The notes below the pieces were generated by a model. It worked only from the letters and a program-made list of their open reading frames with translations. It was not told where the DNA came from and made no database searches. From Chromobacterium sinusclupearum (lineage in GTDB: Bacteria; Pseudomonadota; Gammaproteobacteria; Burkholderiales; Chromobacteriaceae): 53,797 nucleotides of DNA. Within the stretch, counting starts at the first letter, position 1; every line of letters starts with the position of its first letter. A program made the position numbers and the translations under genes. The stretch is taken from contig NZ_PPTF01000073.1 in NCBI RefSeq assembly GCF_002902845.1, positions 1 through 53,797 of the forward strand. The letters are read 5' to 3'. Positions 43,317 to 53,797 of the stretch are shown here, piece after piece.

Positions 43317-45647
43317 CTAGCACGACGGCATTTCGCTTGACCAGCCCCCTGCCCCTCCCAGCTCCGCGCCGGCCAGCGGCAGGCTGAACCAGAACACGCA
43401 GCCGCCCTCCGGGCTGCTGACGGCGCCGAATTCGCCGCGGTGGAATTCCACGATGGAGCGGCAGATGTTGAGGCCGATGCCCATGCCTTCCGGCTTGGTG
43501 GAGTAGAACGGCGTGAACAAGTTGTCCTGCATGCCGGCGGCCAGGCCTGGGCCGTTGTCCACCACTTCCACCCGCCATTTTCCGTTGCCTACGCAAGTAT
43601 GCAGCTCCACGCTGGGCCGCAGAGTGCCGGCGTCCACCAGCGCTTCGATGGCGTTCTTCATCAGGTTCAGCAGCACTTGCTCGATCAGCACTGGGTCCAT
43701 GTCTACCTGGCAGGGGCGGCGGTCTGGTTCCAGCTGCAGATTGACGCCGTTCTTGGCGGCCAGCGGCTCGGCCAGGATCAGCGCGCGCTGCACCACGCGC
43801 GCCGGTTCCACCCGCTCCAGCTGCGGCTCATGCTTTTTGACGAAGGCGCGGATACTGCTGACGATTTGCGCGGCGCGGCGCGATTGTTCGGCGATCGCTT
43901 GGATGGCGTCGCGCACGCCCGCCGGCAGGGCCAGTTCCTCCGGCAGCCGGCGGCTGACGCCGGCAGCGTAGGTGTGGATGGCGGTGAGCGGCTGGTTCAG
44001 CTCATGCGCCAGCGTGGACGCCATTTCGCCCATGGCGATCAGCCGCGCGGTGTTCTGGAACCGCTCCTGCTGCGCCTGTTCGCGCTCTTCGCGCCGACGC
44101 TCGGCGGTGACGTCGCTGAGGATGGCCAGCCAGGCGGTTTCGCCGGTTACCCACTCGATGCGGCGGCGGCGCAGCAGCAAACAACGTTCGCCGGTGATGA
44201 TGAACTCCTGGCCGTACTCGTCGCCATCGCGGCCGGCGCGCAGGCCCGGCAGCAGCACGCAGCACGGCGCGTCGGCGTCGCCCACTTGCCACATCTCGGC
44301 AAAACCCGGATTGGCGTACAGCAGCTGGCCGCTGCCCTGGTCCACCACGCAGACGCCTGCGGCCAGGCCATTGAGCACAGTAAGGAAACGGCGATGCGCC
44401 GCGTCCATTTCCTTGCGCTGACGCTGGCGCTCGGTGATGTCGAACATCGAGGCGATCCAGCCATGCTGGCTGCCGTCTTCCTGCACCAGCGGGGTGGCGA
44501 ACAAGCGCACTACCAGCGTGTCGCCGCGCTTGCGCATCAGCGTCAGTTCAAAACCCTGCTCCTGCTGGCGATTGTCGCGCACGGCATCCATCGCCTCGGC
44601 CAGCACGCCGTGCTGGTCCTGCGGCCAGAACGGATGCGGCGGATGGCGGCCCACCAGTTCCTCCGGCGCGAAGCCCAGCATGTCGCAGAAGGCGCGGTTG
44701 ACGCGGACGATCTCCCCTTCCAGCCCTACCGCCACCAAGCCGCTTTTCATCGAGTCCTCAATCGCCTGGCGCAGCGACACCTCCTGCGCCAGCTTCTGTT
44801 CCGTCGCGGCCCGCTCGCGCATATGGCGGCGGATGCGCCACACCGCGTACAGCAGCGTCAGCAGCAGCACGATGATGATGCCGGTCAGCACCGGCAGCGT
44901 CAGCCCCAGGCCGCTGCGATAGCTGACCGCCCGCAGGTACAGGCCATAGCCAGGCGGATCAAAGCTGGTCTGGTGCGAGATATTGCCCGGCTGCTCGGCG
45001 GCGTCGAACTTTTGCGCCAGCGTCTTGCCGCCCACGTCCAGGATGCTGATGTAGTTCTTGGAGGCGATCCACCATGGCACCTGGTGGTACAGCAGGCCAT
45101 CCAGCAGGTAAGACACGCGGATGCCCCCCAGCAGCTGGCCGTCGCGCACCACCGGCACTGCCAGGTCGAAACGGTATTTGCCATCGACGCCCTGATACGG
45201 GGCGCCGTAGCTGGCCCGCATTAAGCGGCCGGCGCGCCACAACGCGTCATATTCTGAAGAGTTGAGCTGCCGGCCGTCGCGGCGGATGCCGTGCGGGTCC
45301 CACTCCACCTGATGATTCAGCCCCACCCGCTCCAGCGTCACCAGCTCGGGATTTTCGCGCAGGTAAAACGCCGCCAAATGGGCAAAACGGCCGCTATCTG
45401 TCTTGCCGGCGGCGATGTCGCGCGCCAGGGTGTCCGCCCACTCCTGATGCCCCTCCAGATGCATGCGCAGCGATTGCTCCAACCACAGCACTTCCTGGAT
45501 CAAGTTGTCCTGCTGCTCGTCGCGCCAGTCTCGGTACACCAGATAGCTGAGGCTGCACAGGGCCAGCAGCAGCGCGATCAGCGCAAGGCTGACGCTCGGC
45601 CACAGCAGGCGCGGGGTACGGCGAAGAGAGGAATCGATAACAGGCAT
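43317..45647 (-). CDS. DctS/DctB-like membrane sensor histidine kinase for C4-dicarboxylates
   Basis: I prefer MPVIDSS at 45647; longer frames reach 45803. About 776 residues. Membrane helices at ~20-40 and ~255-280 flank a periplasmic double-PAS-type sensor (~40-250). Two cytoplasmic PAS domains follow (~300-420 and ~430-540). HisKA reads [20 protein letters not shown], and the HATPase has [16 protein letters not shown] and GMGIGL. This domain order is that of DctS/DctB kinases. It is divergent from the dctPQM importer, which it likely controls. No response-regulator gene adjoins it in this window. Confidence 0.9.
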   Translation of the reverse strand: MPVIDSSLRRTPRLLWPSVSLALIALLLALCSLSYLVYRDWRDEQQDNLIQEVLWLEQSLRMHLEGHQEWADTLARDIAAGKTDSGRFAHLAAFYLRENPELVTLERVGLNHQVEWDPHGIRRDGRQLNSSEYDALWRAGRLMRASYGAPYQGVDGKYRFDLAVPVVRDGQLLGGIRVSYLLDGLLYHQVPWWIASKNYISILDVGGKTLAQKFDAAEQPGNISHQTSFDPPGYGLYLRAVSYRSGLGLTLPVLTGIIIVLLLTLLYAVWRIRRHMRERAATEQKLAQEVSLRQAIEDSMKSGLVAVGLEGEIVRVNRAFCDMLGFAPEELVGRHPPHPFWPQDQHGVLAEAMDAVRDNRQQEQGFELTLMRKRGDTLVVRLFATPLVQEDGSQHGWIASMFDITERQRQRKEMDAAHRRFLTVLNGLAAGVCVVDQGSGQLLYANPGFAEMWQVGDADAPCCVLLPGLRAGRDGDEYGQEFIITGERCLLLRRRRIEWVTGETAWLAILSDVTAERRREEREQAQQERFQNTARLIAMGEMASTLAHELNQPLTAIHTYAAGVSRRLPEELALPAGVRDAIQAIAEQSRRAAQIVSSIRAFVKKHEPQLERVEPARVVQRALILAEPLAAKNGVNLQLEPDRRPCQVDMDPVLIEQVLLNLMKNAIEALVDAGTLRPSVELHTCVGNGKWRVEVVDNGPGLAAGMQDNLFTPFYSTKPEGMGIGLNICRSIVEFHRGEFGAVSSPEGGCVFWFSLPLAGAELGGAGGWSSEMPSC

Positions 45648-45833
45648 GTCGGGCAGCCGGGCAGGAAACGACCTTGATGATAACGCGCCCGCGCCAAGCC
45701 GGGGCAACATGCCCCTGTTCTGGAATTCCCTAATGGTCAGCGCAGCATGGAGCTTATACTTTAAGAAGTAAAACCGTCGGCCCGATCCGGCCCATAACAT
45801 CAAACAACGCTACAAATGGATGGAGAACCTTAC

Positions 45834-46838
45834 ATGAAGCTCAAGCATATCGCGCTGGCATTCTGCGCCAGCCTCACCCTGTCCGGCGCAGCCCAGGCGG
45901 CCGGCGAAATCGTCATCAAGTTCAGCCACGTGGTGGCGCCGGACACGCCCAAGGGCAAGGCGGCGGAATACTTCAAAAAACTGGCCGAGCAACGCACTCA
46001 CGGCCGCGTCAAGGTACAGGTTTATCCCAACAGCCAGTTGTACAAGGACAAGGAAGAACTGGAAGCGCTGCAACTGGGCGCGGTGCAGATGCTGGCCCCC
46101 AGCCTGGCCAAATTCGGCCCGCTGGGCGTGAAAGAATTCGAAGTATTCGATCTGCCCTATGTGTTCGACAACTACGACCAAGTCAACAAGGTGATGCACG
46201 GCCCCATCGGCAAGCAGCTGCTGGGCAAACTGGAGGGCAAGGGCATCAAGGGCCTGGCCTATTGGGACAACGGCTTCAAGAATTTCTCGGCCAACAAGCC
46301 GATCAAGAGCCCAGCAGACCTGAAGGGCATGAAGATCCGCATCCAGTCGTCCAAGGTGCTGGAAGAGGAAATGCGCACGCTGGGCGCCCTGCCGCAGGTG
46401 ATGGCCTTCTCCGAGGTGTACCAGGCGCTGCAGACCGGCGTGGTGGATGGCACCGAGCTTGAAGCCTCCAATCTGTACACCAGCAAGTCCTATGAGGTGC
46501 AGAAAAACCTGACGCTGACCCAGCACGGCTTCCTCGGCTACGCGCTGATCGTCAACAAGAAGTTCTGGGACGGCCTGCCGGCGGATGTGCGCACTCAGCT
46601 GGACAGCGCGGTGCAGGACGCCACCGTCTACGCCAACCAGATCGCCAAGCAGGAAAACGAAAAGGCCGTCGCCGCGATCAAGGCTTCCGGCAAGACTCAG
46701 GTCTATACCCCCACGCCGCAGGAGCGCGAAGCGTTCAAGAAAGCGCTGCTGCCGGTGCACCAGAAGATGGCCGCCCGCATCGGGCCTGAGCTGCTGAAGG
46801 CCATCTACAAGGAAACCGGCTTCAACCCCGCCAAGTAA
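45834..46838 (+). CDS. dctP: TRAP transporter substrate-binding protein DctP
   Basis: 334 residues from MKLKHIALAF (GGAGAAC before the ATG). A signal peptide (IALAFCASLTLSGAAQAA) is followed by a TRAP DctP fold: FSHVVAPDTPKGKAAEYF, LQLGAVQMLAPSLAKFG, then GMKIRIQSSKVLEEEM with the carboxylate-binding arginine, and QTGVVDGTE. The length and motifs match C4-dicarboxylate (malate, succinate, fumarate) binders. It heads dctPQM, followed by a terminator that should raise its level above the membrane subunits. Confidence 0.95.
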   Translation: MKLKHIALAFCASLTLSGAAQAAGEIVIKFSHVVAPDTPKGKAAEYFKKLAEQRTHGRVKVQVYPNSQLYKDKEELEALQLGAVQMLAPSLAKFGPLGVKEFEVFDLPYVFDNYDQVNKVMHGPIGKQLLGKLEGKGIKGLAYWDNGFKNFSANKPIKSPADLKGMKIRIQSSKVLEEEMRTLGALPQVMAFSEVYQALQTGVVDGTELEASNLYTSKSYEVQKNLTLTQHGFLGYALIVNKKFWDGLPADVRTQLDSAVQDATVYANQIAKQENEKAVAAIKASGKTQVYTPTPQEREAFKKALLPVHQKMAARIGPELLKAIYKETGFNPAK

Positions 46839-46848
46839 AGGCGATCCG

Positions 46849-46873
46849 CCGCGCCCTGCCGGGCGCGGTTTTT
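46849..46873 (+). terminator. Partial terminator between dctP and dctQ
   Basis: CCGCGCCC-TGCC-GGGCGCGG followed by TTTTT lies 10 bases after dctP. It should reduce, not abolish, read-through and so give more binding protein than permease. Confidence 0.85.
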
Positions 46874-46895
46874 CCATGCGCTGAGGAAACCCGCC

Positions 46896-47486
46896 ATGCT
46901 GAAAATCCTCGACCATCTCGAGGAGTGGATGATTGCCTGTCTGATGGGGGCCGCCACCCTGATCACCTTCGTCGCGGTGCTGCACCGCTACGGCTCGGGC
47001 ATTCCCACCCTGCAACCCTACCTCGCCCACATCAATCTATCGTGGGCGCAGGAGCTGACCGTTTACCTGTTTGTGTGGATGGCCAAGTTCGGCGCCGCCT
47101 ATGGCGTGCGCACCGGCATCCACGTCGGTGTGGATGTGCTGATCAACCGCCTGCCGGACAAAACCCGCGGCTACTTCATCGTGTTCGGCCTCTTGGCCGG
47201 CGCGCTGTTCACCGGCATCGTCGCGGTGATGGGCGGCAATTTCGTATGGGACATCGCCCATACCGACCAGACCTCGCCTGACCTGGAGGCGCCGATGTGG
47301 CTGGTTTATCTGGCCATCCCGGCCGGTTCCTCGCTGATGTGCTTCCGCTTCCTGCAAGTAGCCTGGAACTTCATCCGCACCGGCGCGCTGCCAAAGCACG
47401 ACCACGGCCATGTGGACGGCCTGGAAGGCGACGAGACGCTGGACAATCTGCACCCGCACGACATCAACCGTGGAGGCCGTCCATGA
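46896..47486 (+). CDS. dctQ: TRAP transporter small permease DctQ
   Basis: 196 residues with four membrane helices (WMIACLMGAATLITFVAVL; AQELTVYLFVWMAKFGAAY; FIVFGLLAGALFTGIVAVM; MWLVYLAIPAGSSLMCFRF). It links DctP and DctM. The C-terminal tail is His/Asp-rich (KHDHGHVDG). Its TGA overlaps the dctM start. Confidence 0.94.
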   Translation: MLKILDHLEEWMIACLMGAATLITFVAVLHRYGSGIPTLQPYLAHINLSWAQELTVYLFVWMAKFGAAYGVRTGIHVGVDVLINRLPDKTRGYFIVFGLLAGALFTGIVAVMGGNFVWDIAHTDQTSPDLEAPMWLVYLAIPAGSSLMCFRFLQVAWNFIRTGALPKHDHGHVDGLEGDETLDNLHPHDINRGGRP

Positions 47487-48811
47487 GCGCGCTGATCATT
47501 TTCGGCCTGCTGCTGGCGCTGATGCTCACCGGCATGCCGATTTCCATTTCGCTGGGCCTGACCGTCCTGACTTTCCTGTTCACCATGACGGAGGTGCCGG
47601 TCACCTCGGTGGCGCTGAAGCTGTTCACCGGCATCGAGAAGTTCGAGATCATGGCGATTCCGTTCTTCATCCTGGCCGGCAACTTTCTGATGCACGGCGG
47701 GGTGGCGCGGCGGATGATACGCTTCGCCACCACCCTGGTGGGCCACTGGTACGGCGGCCTGGGCCTGGCTGGCGTGGTGTCCTGCGCGCTGTTCGCCGCC
47801 ATCACTGGCTCCTCTGTCGCCACTGTGGTGGCAGTCGGTTCCATCATCCTGCCGGCCATGCTGAAACAGGGTTATCCGCAGCGCTTCGGCGCCGGCGTCA
47901 TCACCACTTCCGGCGCGCTGGGCATCCTGTTCCCGCCATCGATCAATCTGGTGATGTACAGCATCGCCACGGCAGGCATGGACGTCACCGGCCCCAATGG
48001 CATGAGCGTGTCCACCGCTTCGGTCGGCCAGCTATTCATGGCCGGCGTGCTGCCCGGCTTGTGTCTGTCGGCCCTGCTGGGCCTGACCACTTGGTATCGC
48101 GCCAAGAAGTTCGACTACCCGCGCTTGCCGCGCGCCAGCTGGTCCGAGCGCTGGCAGGCCTTCCGCGAATGCGTGTGGGGCCTGCTGCTCATGGTGCTGG
48201 TGATAGGCGGCATCTATACAGGCATCTTCACCCCCACCGAGGCGGCGGCCATGGCGGCGGTGTACGCCTTCGTGATCGCGGTATTCGTCTACAAGGACAT
48301 GGGACTGCAGGATGTGCCCAAGGTGCTGATCAACGCGGCGTCGATGAGCGCGATGCTGCTGTACATCATCACCAACGCCGTGCTGTTTTCCTTCCTGATG
48401 GCATCGGAGCAGATTCCGCAGACCATGGCGGCATGGATGGCCAGCCAGGGCTTCGGCATCGTCGCCTTCCTGCTGCTGACCAATATCCTGCTGCTGGCCG
48501 CCGGCAACTTCATGGACCCGTCGGCCATCGTGCTGATCATGGCGCCCATCCTGTATCCGGTGGCGGTGAAACTGGGGGTCAACCCCATCCACTTCGGCAT
48601 CCTGATCGCGGTCAATATGGAAGTCGGCATGTGCCATCCACCGGTGGGACTGAACCTTTATGTCGCCTCGGGTATCACAAAGATGGGCATTACCGAGCTG
48701 ACCGTGGCCGTGTGGCCATGGTTGCTGACCATGCTGGGTTTTCTGGTCGCGGTGACATTCATTCCGGAAATCTCGTTGTGGTTGCCGCGGATGCTGGGCA
48801 TGCTGCATTGA
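47483..48811 (+). CDS. dctM: TRAP transporter large permease DctM
   Basis: 442 residues, start at 47483 with TGGAGG eight bases upstream; overlaps dctQ by four bases. About 12 membrane helices with the family segments LMLTGMPISISLGLTVL, AAITGSSVATVVAVGSI, ITTSGALGILFPPSI and LAAGNFMDPSAIVLIMAPIL. It forms the sodium-driven transport channel of the C4-dicarboxylate importer. Confidence 0.95.
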   Translation: MSALIIFGLLLALMLTGMPISISLGLTVLTFLFTMTEVPVTSVALKLFTGIEKFEIMAIPFFILAGNFLMHGGVARRMIRFATTLVGHWYGGLGLAGVVSCALFAAITGSSVATVVAVGSIILPAMLKQGYPQRFGAGVITTSGALGILFPPSINLVMYSIATAGMDVTGPNGMSVSTASVGQLFMAGVLPGLCLSALLGLTTWYRAKKFDYPRLPRASWSERWQAFRECVWGLLLMVLVIGGIYTGIFTPTEAAAMAAVYAFVIAVFVYKDMGLQDVPKVLINAASMSAMLLYIITNAVLFSFLMASEQIPQTMAAWMASQGFGIVAFLLLTNILLLAAGNFMDPSAIVLIMAPILYPVAVKLGVNPIHFGILIAVNMEVGMCHPPVGLNLYVASGITKMGITELTVAVWPWLLTMLGFLVAVTFIPEISLWLPRMLGMLH

Positions 48812-48834
48812 CATTTTCAAGTCAAACGATATGC

Positions 48835-48865
48835 AGCCGCGATGGGGCCGCCCATCGCGGCTTTT
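48835..48865 (+). terminator. Intrinsic terminator of dctPQM
   Basis: A perfect 12-bp stem (AGCCGCGATGGG / CCCATCGCGGCT) with a four-base loop and following T run lies 24 bases after dctM. Confidence 0.9.
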
Positions 48866-48962
48866 GTCCGACACGGCATAGCCCGAGCCCGGCATAAAGT
48901 CTTATAATGTTCCGCTATCCCTTACCAACATAAGAACATCTCTCTCAATCAGGAGCCTGCGA

Positions 48963-51248
<2,286 letters not shown>

Positions 51249-51274
51249 TCCGCTCGCGCTTAGGGCATATACTG

Positions 51275-51304
51275 AACGGGCAAGCATCGCTTGCCCGTTT
51301 TTTC
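51275..51304 (+). terminator. Intrinsic terminator of maeB
   Basis: A perfect 11-bp stem (AACGGGCAAGC / GCTTGCCCGTT) with an ATC loop is followed by TTTTTT. Confidence 0.93.
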
Positions 51305-51327
51305 ATGCCCAATGCAGGATGACGCCG

Positions 51328-51585
51328 ATGAGCCAAGACCATTCCAACGACCCCTTCGCCCTGTTCCGCCAGTTCTGGCAGCAAGCCACGCCGCCCGGCA
51401 TGCAGGCCTTCCTGCCGCCGATGTCGGAAGAGGAAATCGACCGCAAACTGGCCGAACTGCGCGTGGTGGAAGGCTGGCTGACGATGAATCTGGGCGTGCT
51501 GTCCATGCAGATCAAAACGCTGGAAATGCAGAGAGCCGCCCTGCACTCGATGCGTCCGAAGGACCCGCCCCCGGCCAAGCCGTGA
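51328..51585 (+). CDS. PhaM-like granule-associated protein
   Basis: 85 residues from MSQDHSN (AGGA upstream). It has the PhaM pattern: FALFRQFWQQA, then MSEEEIDRKLAELRVVEGWL and LNLGVL-type, ending in a Pro/Lys tail. PhaM activates PHA synthase and links granules to DNA with a Lys-rich tail; this tail is very short. Its TGA overlaps the GTG of the next gene. Confidence 0.8.
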   Translation: MSQDHSNDPFALFRQFWQQATPPGMQAFLPPMSEEEIDRKLAELRVVEGWLTMNLGVLSMQIKTLEMQRAALHSMRPKDPPPAKP

Positions 51586-53225
51586 CCCCGGTCCGGCCCA
51601 GCCCTCCCCCCGCCCTGCCGTGGCCGGCGCTGGCCGCCGTGCTGCTGCTGTGGCTGATTCCCGGCCTGGTCGGCCATGAGCCGTGGAAGCCGGACGAAGC
51701 CTACACCTTCGGACTGGTGCGCCATATCGCCGCCAGCGGCGATTGGGTAGTGCCGATGCTGGCCGGCGAGCCATTCCTGGAAAAACCGCCGCTGTTCTTC
51801 ATCAGCGCCAGCTGGACCCTGCAAGCGCTGCAGGGCTGGCTGGGCGCGCCGGACGCTGCCCGTCTGGCGGCAGGGCTGTGGAACGCCATCGGCTGGCTGG
51901 GGCTAGGCGTCGCGGCGCGCGGCCTGCTCGGCCCGGGCTTCGGCCGCTGGGCGCCGCTGCTGCTGATGGGCGCCGTCGGCTTGCCGATACGCGCCCATCA
52001 ATTGATCACCGATACCGCGCTGATGGCCGGCTTCTGCTGGGGGCTGGCCGGCTTGTGCCACGCCCTGGCGCGCCCCGTCCTCGCCGGCCTGATGCTGGGC
52101 GGCGGCACCGCCATCGCCTTCCTCAGCAAGGGGCTGCTCGGCCCCGGCTGTCTGGGGCTCGCCGCGCTGGCCCTCCCGCTGCATCCGGCTTACCGCCAAC
52201 GCCGCTATCTGCTGACGCTGGCGGTCGCGCTGCTGACCGCCCTGCCCCTGCCGCTATGGTGGATGGCCGCGCTGTACCGGCGCAGCCCGGAACTGTTCCA
52301 TCTGTGGCTGGATGCCAATAATTTCGGACGCTTCAATGGCAGCGCCCATCTCGGCCCGCGCCAGCGTCCATGGTTCTACGGCCGCACCCTGCCCTGGTAT
52401 GCGCTGCCGCTGTGGCCGCTGGCCCTGTGGAATGGATGGCGGGTGTTGCGACGCCAGGTCTCGCCGCTGATCATCTTGCCGCCGCTGGCCCTGTTTGGCG
52501 GTTCGCTGGCGGTGCTGCTGGCCGCGGCGGAAGCGAGGGAGCTGTACGCCTTGCCGCTGCTGCCGCCCTTGACGCTGCTGGCGCTGAGCGGATTGCCGTT
52601 TGCCTGGCGTCCGCCGCGCTGGGCGAGCATCGCACTGGCCGCGCTGTTTGGCTTGCTGCTGGGCTATCTGCTATTGGTGGCGCGGGTGCTCAGCGCGCCA
52701 GCCGACATCGCCTGGAGCCGGCCGCTGCTGGAGCGCCAGTTCAGCGGCTGGACGCCGGCCTTCTATCCCGGCCATTGGCTGGCCTTCGGCCTGGCGCTGG
52801 CCTGCTTGCTATGGTGCTGGCGCCAACCCTTGACCGCCATGGCCGGGCTGGCCTGGCGCTGGAGCATCGCCATGACGCTGCTATGGTGCGGCGTGGCCAC
52901 GCTCTGGCTGCCGGCGCTGGATCACGGCATGCGCTACCGCGAAACCTTCCACGCGCTGAAGCCCACTCTGGAAGCGATACAGCGCGACGGCGGCTGCGTC
53001 GCCAGCCTGAATCTGGGCGAACCGCAGCGCGCCTTGCTAGAGTACTACGCCGGCTATCGCACGCTGCGCCTGGAAACCCAGCCGGCGGCGCATCAGTGCC
53101 GCTGGCTGCTGCTGCAGACGCTGCACGACCAAGCGCCGTCTGCGCTCGCCAAATTGCATCCAATATCCGTTTTCCAGCGCCCTGGCGATCACAAAGAACG
53201 CTTCCGCCTCTATTTACTGCCATAA
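51582..53225 (+). CDS. ArnT-like glycosyltransferase family 39 membrane protein
   Basis: 547 residues from GTG at 51582, overlapping the previous stop by four bases (GTGA). About 12 membrane helices. The first periplasmic loop has EPWKPDEAYTFGLVRHIAAS with the GT39/ArnT acidic pair and SGDWVVPMLAGEPFLEKPPLFF. The C-terminal ~90 residues are periplasmic (LNLGEPQRALLEYYAGY). It transfers sugar from undecaprenyl phosphate to an envelope acceptor such as lipid A. Substrate cannot be told. Confidence 0.9.
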   Translation: MTPVRPSPPPALPWPALAAVLLLWLIPGLVGHEPWKPDEAYTFGLVRHIAASGDWVVPMLAGEPFLEKPPLFFISASWTLQALQGWLGAPDAARLAAGLWNAIGWLGLGVAARGLLGPGFGRWAPLLLMGAVGLPIRAHQLITDTALMAGFCWGLAGLCHALARPVLAGLMLGGGTAIAFLSKGLLGPGCLGLAALALPLHPAYRQRRYLLTLAVALLTALPLPLWWMAALYRRSPELFHLWLDANNFGRFNGSAHLGPRQRPWFYGRTLPWYALPLWPLALWNGWRVLRRQVSPLIILPPLALFGGSLAVLLAAAEARELYALPLLPPLTLLALSGLPFAWRPPRWASIALAALFGLLLGYLLLVARVLSAPADIAWSRPLLERQFSGWTPAFYPGHWLAFGLALACLLWCWRQPLTAMAGLAWRWSIAMTLLWCGVATLWLPALDHGMRYRETFHALKPTLEAIQRDGGCVASLNLGEPQRALLEYYAGYRTLRLETQPAAHQCRWLLLQTLHDQAPSALAKLHPISVFQRPGDHKERFRLYLLP

Positions 53226-53349
53226 AGCGGCAAACAGCGGCATGCTGAAACGATTTCGCGTCACACACAGTCACACTGTTCTACATATCTTTTAACAACT
53301 TCATGTCCGAACTTACCTTATCCTAACAAGCTAATCGGTGGGGGAAGGC

Positions 53350-53797
53350 ATGACTGTAATCAATTCCGTGGATCTGTTCTGGTCGCTGGCCAGCGGCTCG
53401 TTTTCGCGCCGCGACGGCTTCGACGAGGGCAAGAACCGTTTCAAATTCGCATTCCGCGGCGTGTTGACCCTGCCGTGGACGCTGCGCTGGCTGAATACTT
53501 TCCGCTCGCAGACGCTGCTGCCCTACCTGCGGCACAATCCGCGGCTGGCCAGCAAGCTGCATCGCCCCTACCTTTACCGATCGCTCGGACCGGCCGGCAA
53601 GCTGCGCGCGCTGCAGGCCCACTACCAGTTGCTGGAAAAGCGCTTTTCCGGCGCGGCCCGCCGCCAGCTATTGTCCAGCCAGCATCTGCAACTGGCGGAG
53701 CTGGCCGGCAAGAACGACGGCAAGCTGCTGGTGGTGTTGACCCAGCAGCATAGCTTCGACAAAGAAGGGGAAATGTCGCTGCAGGTATGCAACGAGG
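53350..53797 (+). CDS. VirK/YbjX (DUF535) family protein, 5' part
   Basis: Starts MTVINSVDLF at 53350 with GGGGGAAGGC upstream and runs off the window after ~149 codons. It reads FRGVLTLPWTLRWLNTF, LRHNPRLASKLHRPYLYRS and VVLTQQHSFDKEGEMSLQ, typical of DUF535/VirK. These proteins affect membrane integrity and peptide resistance in enterics; here the role is unknown. Confidence 0.85.
   Translation, partial: MTVINSVDLFWSLASGSFSRRDGFDEGKNRFKFAFRGVLTLPWTLRWLNTFRSQTLLPYLRHNPRLASKLHRPYLYRSLGPAGKLRALQAHYQLLEKRFSGAARRQLLSSQHLQLAELAGKNDGKLLVVLTQQHSFDKEGEMSLQVCNE

Overview
The window looks like the chromosome of a betaproteobacterium of the Neisseriales, most probably Chromobacterium or a close relative. 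This rests on the high-GC host genes, type VI secretion (T6SS) VgrG islands of the kind common there, a TRAP dicarboxylate operon, a MaeB malic enzyme and a PhaM-like granule protein. The genus is an inference from recognised protein families, not from a marker gene. Ordinary chromosome lies mainly at the right end (about 43.2-53.8 kb). Almost everything to the left is accessory DNA.

Left to right. (1) 1-4642: a T6SS island with the 3' end of a vgrG, a periplasmic protein with a glycan-binding domain, a two-domain cell-wall-attacking effector and an ankyrin protein that is probably its immunity factor. (2) 4643-6154: an IS5-type transposase fossil and an orphan gene. (3) 6155-10029, minus strand: a PAS histidine kinase and a REC-PAS-GGDEF-EAL response regulator (cyclic di-GMP signalling). 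(4) 10341-10605: a repeat cluster that recurs at 42981-43190. (5) 10686-13158: an arsenic operon arsR-arsI-arsC-acr3. (6) 13533-24024: a long run of stress and envelope genes (CsbD, NRAMP transporter, CbpA/CbpM, small membrane protein, PRC barrel, SYLF, DksA-like, Crp-like, slipin, BON). It includes two decayed genes. (7) 24305-30401, minus strand: a second T6SS island with vgrG, a DUF4123 adaptor, a DUF3304-like immunity protein and a Tle1-type lipase homologue whose nucleophile serine appears replaced. (8) 30696-32317: orphan antitoxin-like genes and an unknown gene lacking an ATG. (9) 32803-37881: a Tn7-like transposition module with a TnsA-TnsB fusion, TnsC, and a TniQ/TnsD-like protein with an apparent inserted helix-turn-helix. 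(10) 37989-40263: a very AT-rich, tightly packed four-gene operon of unknown proteins, carried as apparent transposon cargo. This is the best candidate for an undescribed system, possibly defensive. (11) 40467-41663: an ISAs1-family element with perfect ends and a 10-bp target duplication but a frameshifted transposase. (12) 41664-43190: a gene-poor stretch ending in the second repeat copy. (13) 43216-43291: tRNA-Ala(CGC). (14) 43317-48811: a DctS/DctB-like kinase divergent from dctPQM. (15) 48963-53797: maeB, a PhaM-like gene, an ArnT-like glycosyltransferase and the start of a VirK/YbjX-family gene.

The two T6SS islands each follow the vgrG-accessory-effector/immunity plan. Their vgrG genes are close paralogues in opposite orientation. 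The two ~210-bp repeats are direct repeats that enclose the whole 10.3-43.2 kb accessory block, and the right copy lies next to the tRNA gene. This suggests, but does not prove, that the block has been gained or shuffled as a unit or in stages. The dicarboxylate kinase, TRAP importer and malic enzyme together make a C4-dicarboxylate sensing, uptake and use neighbourhood.
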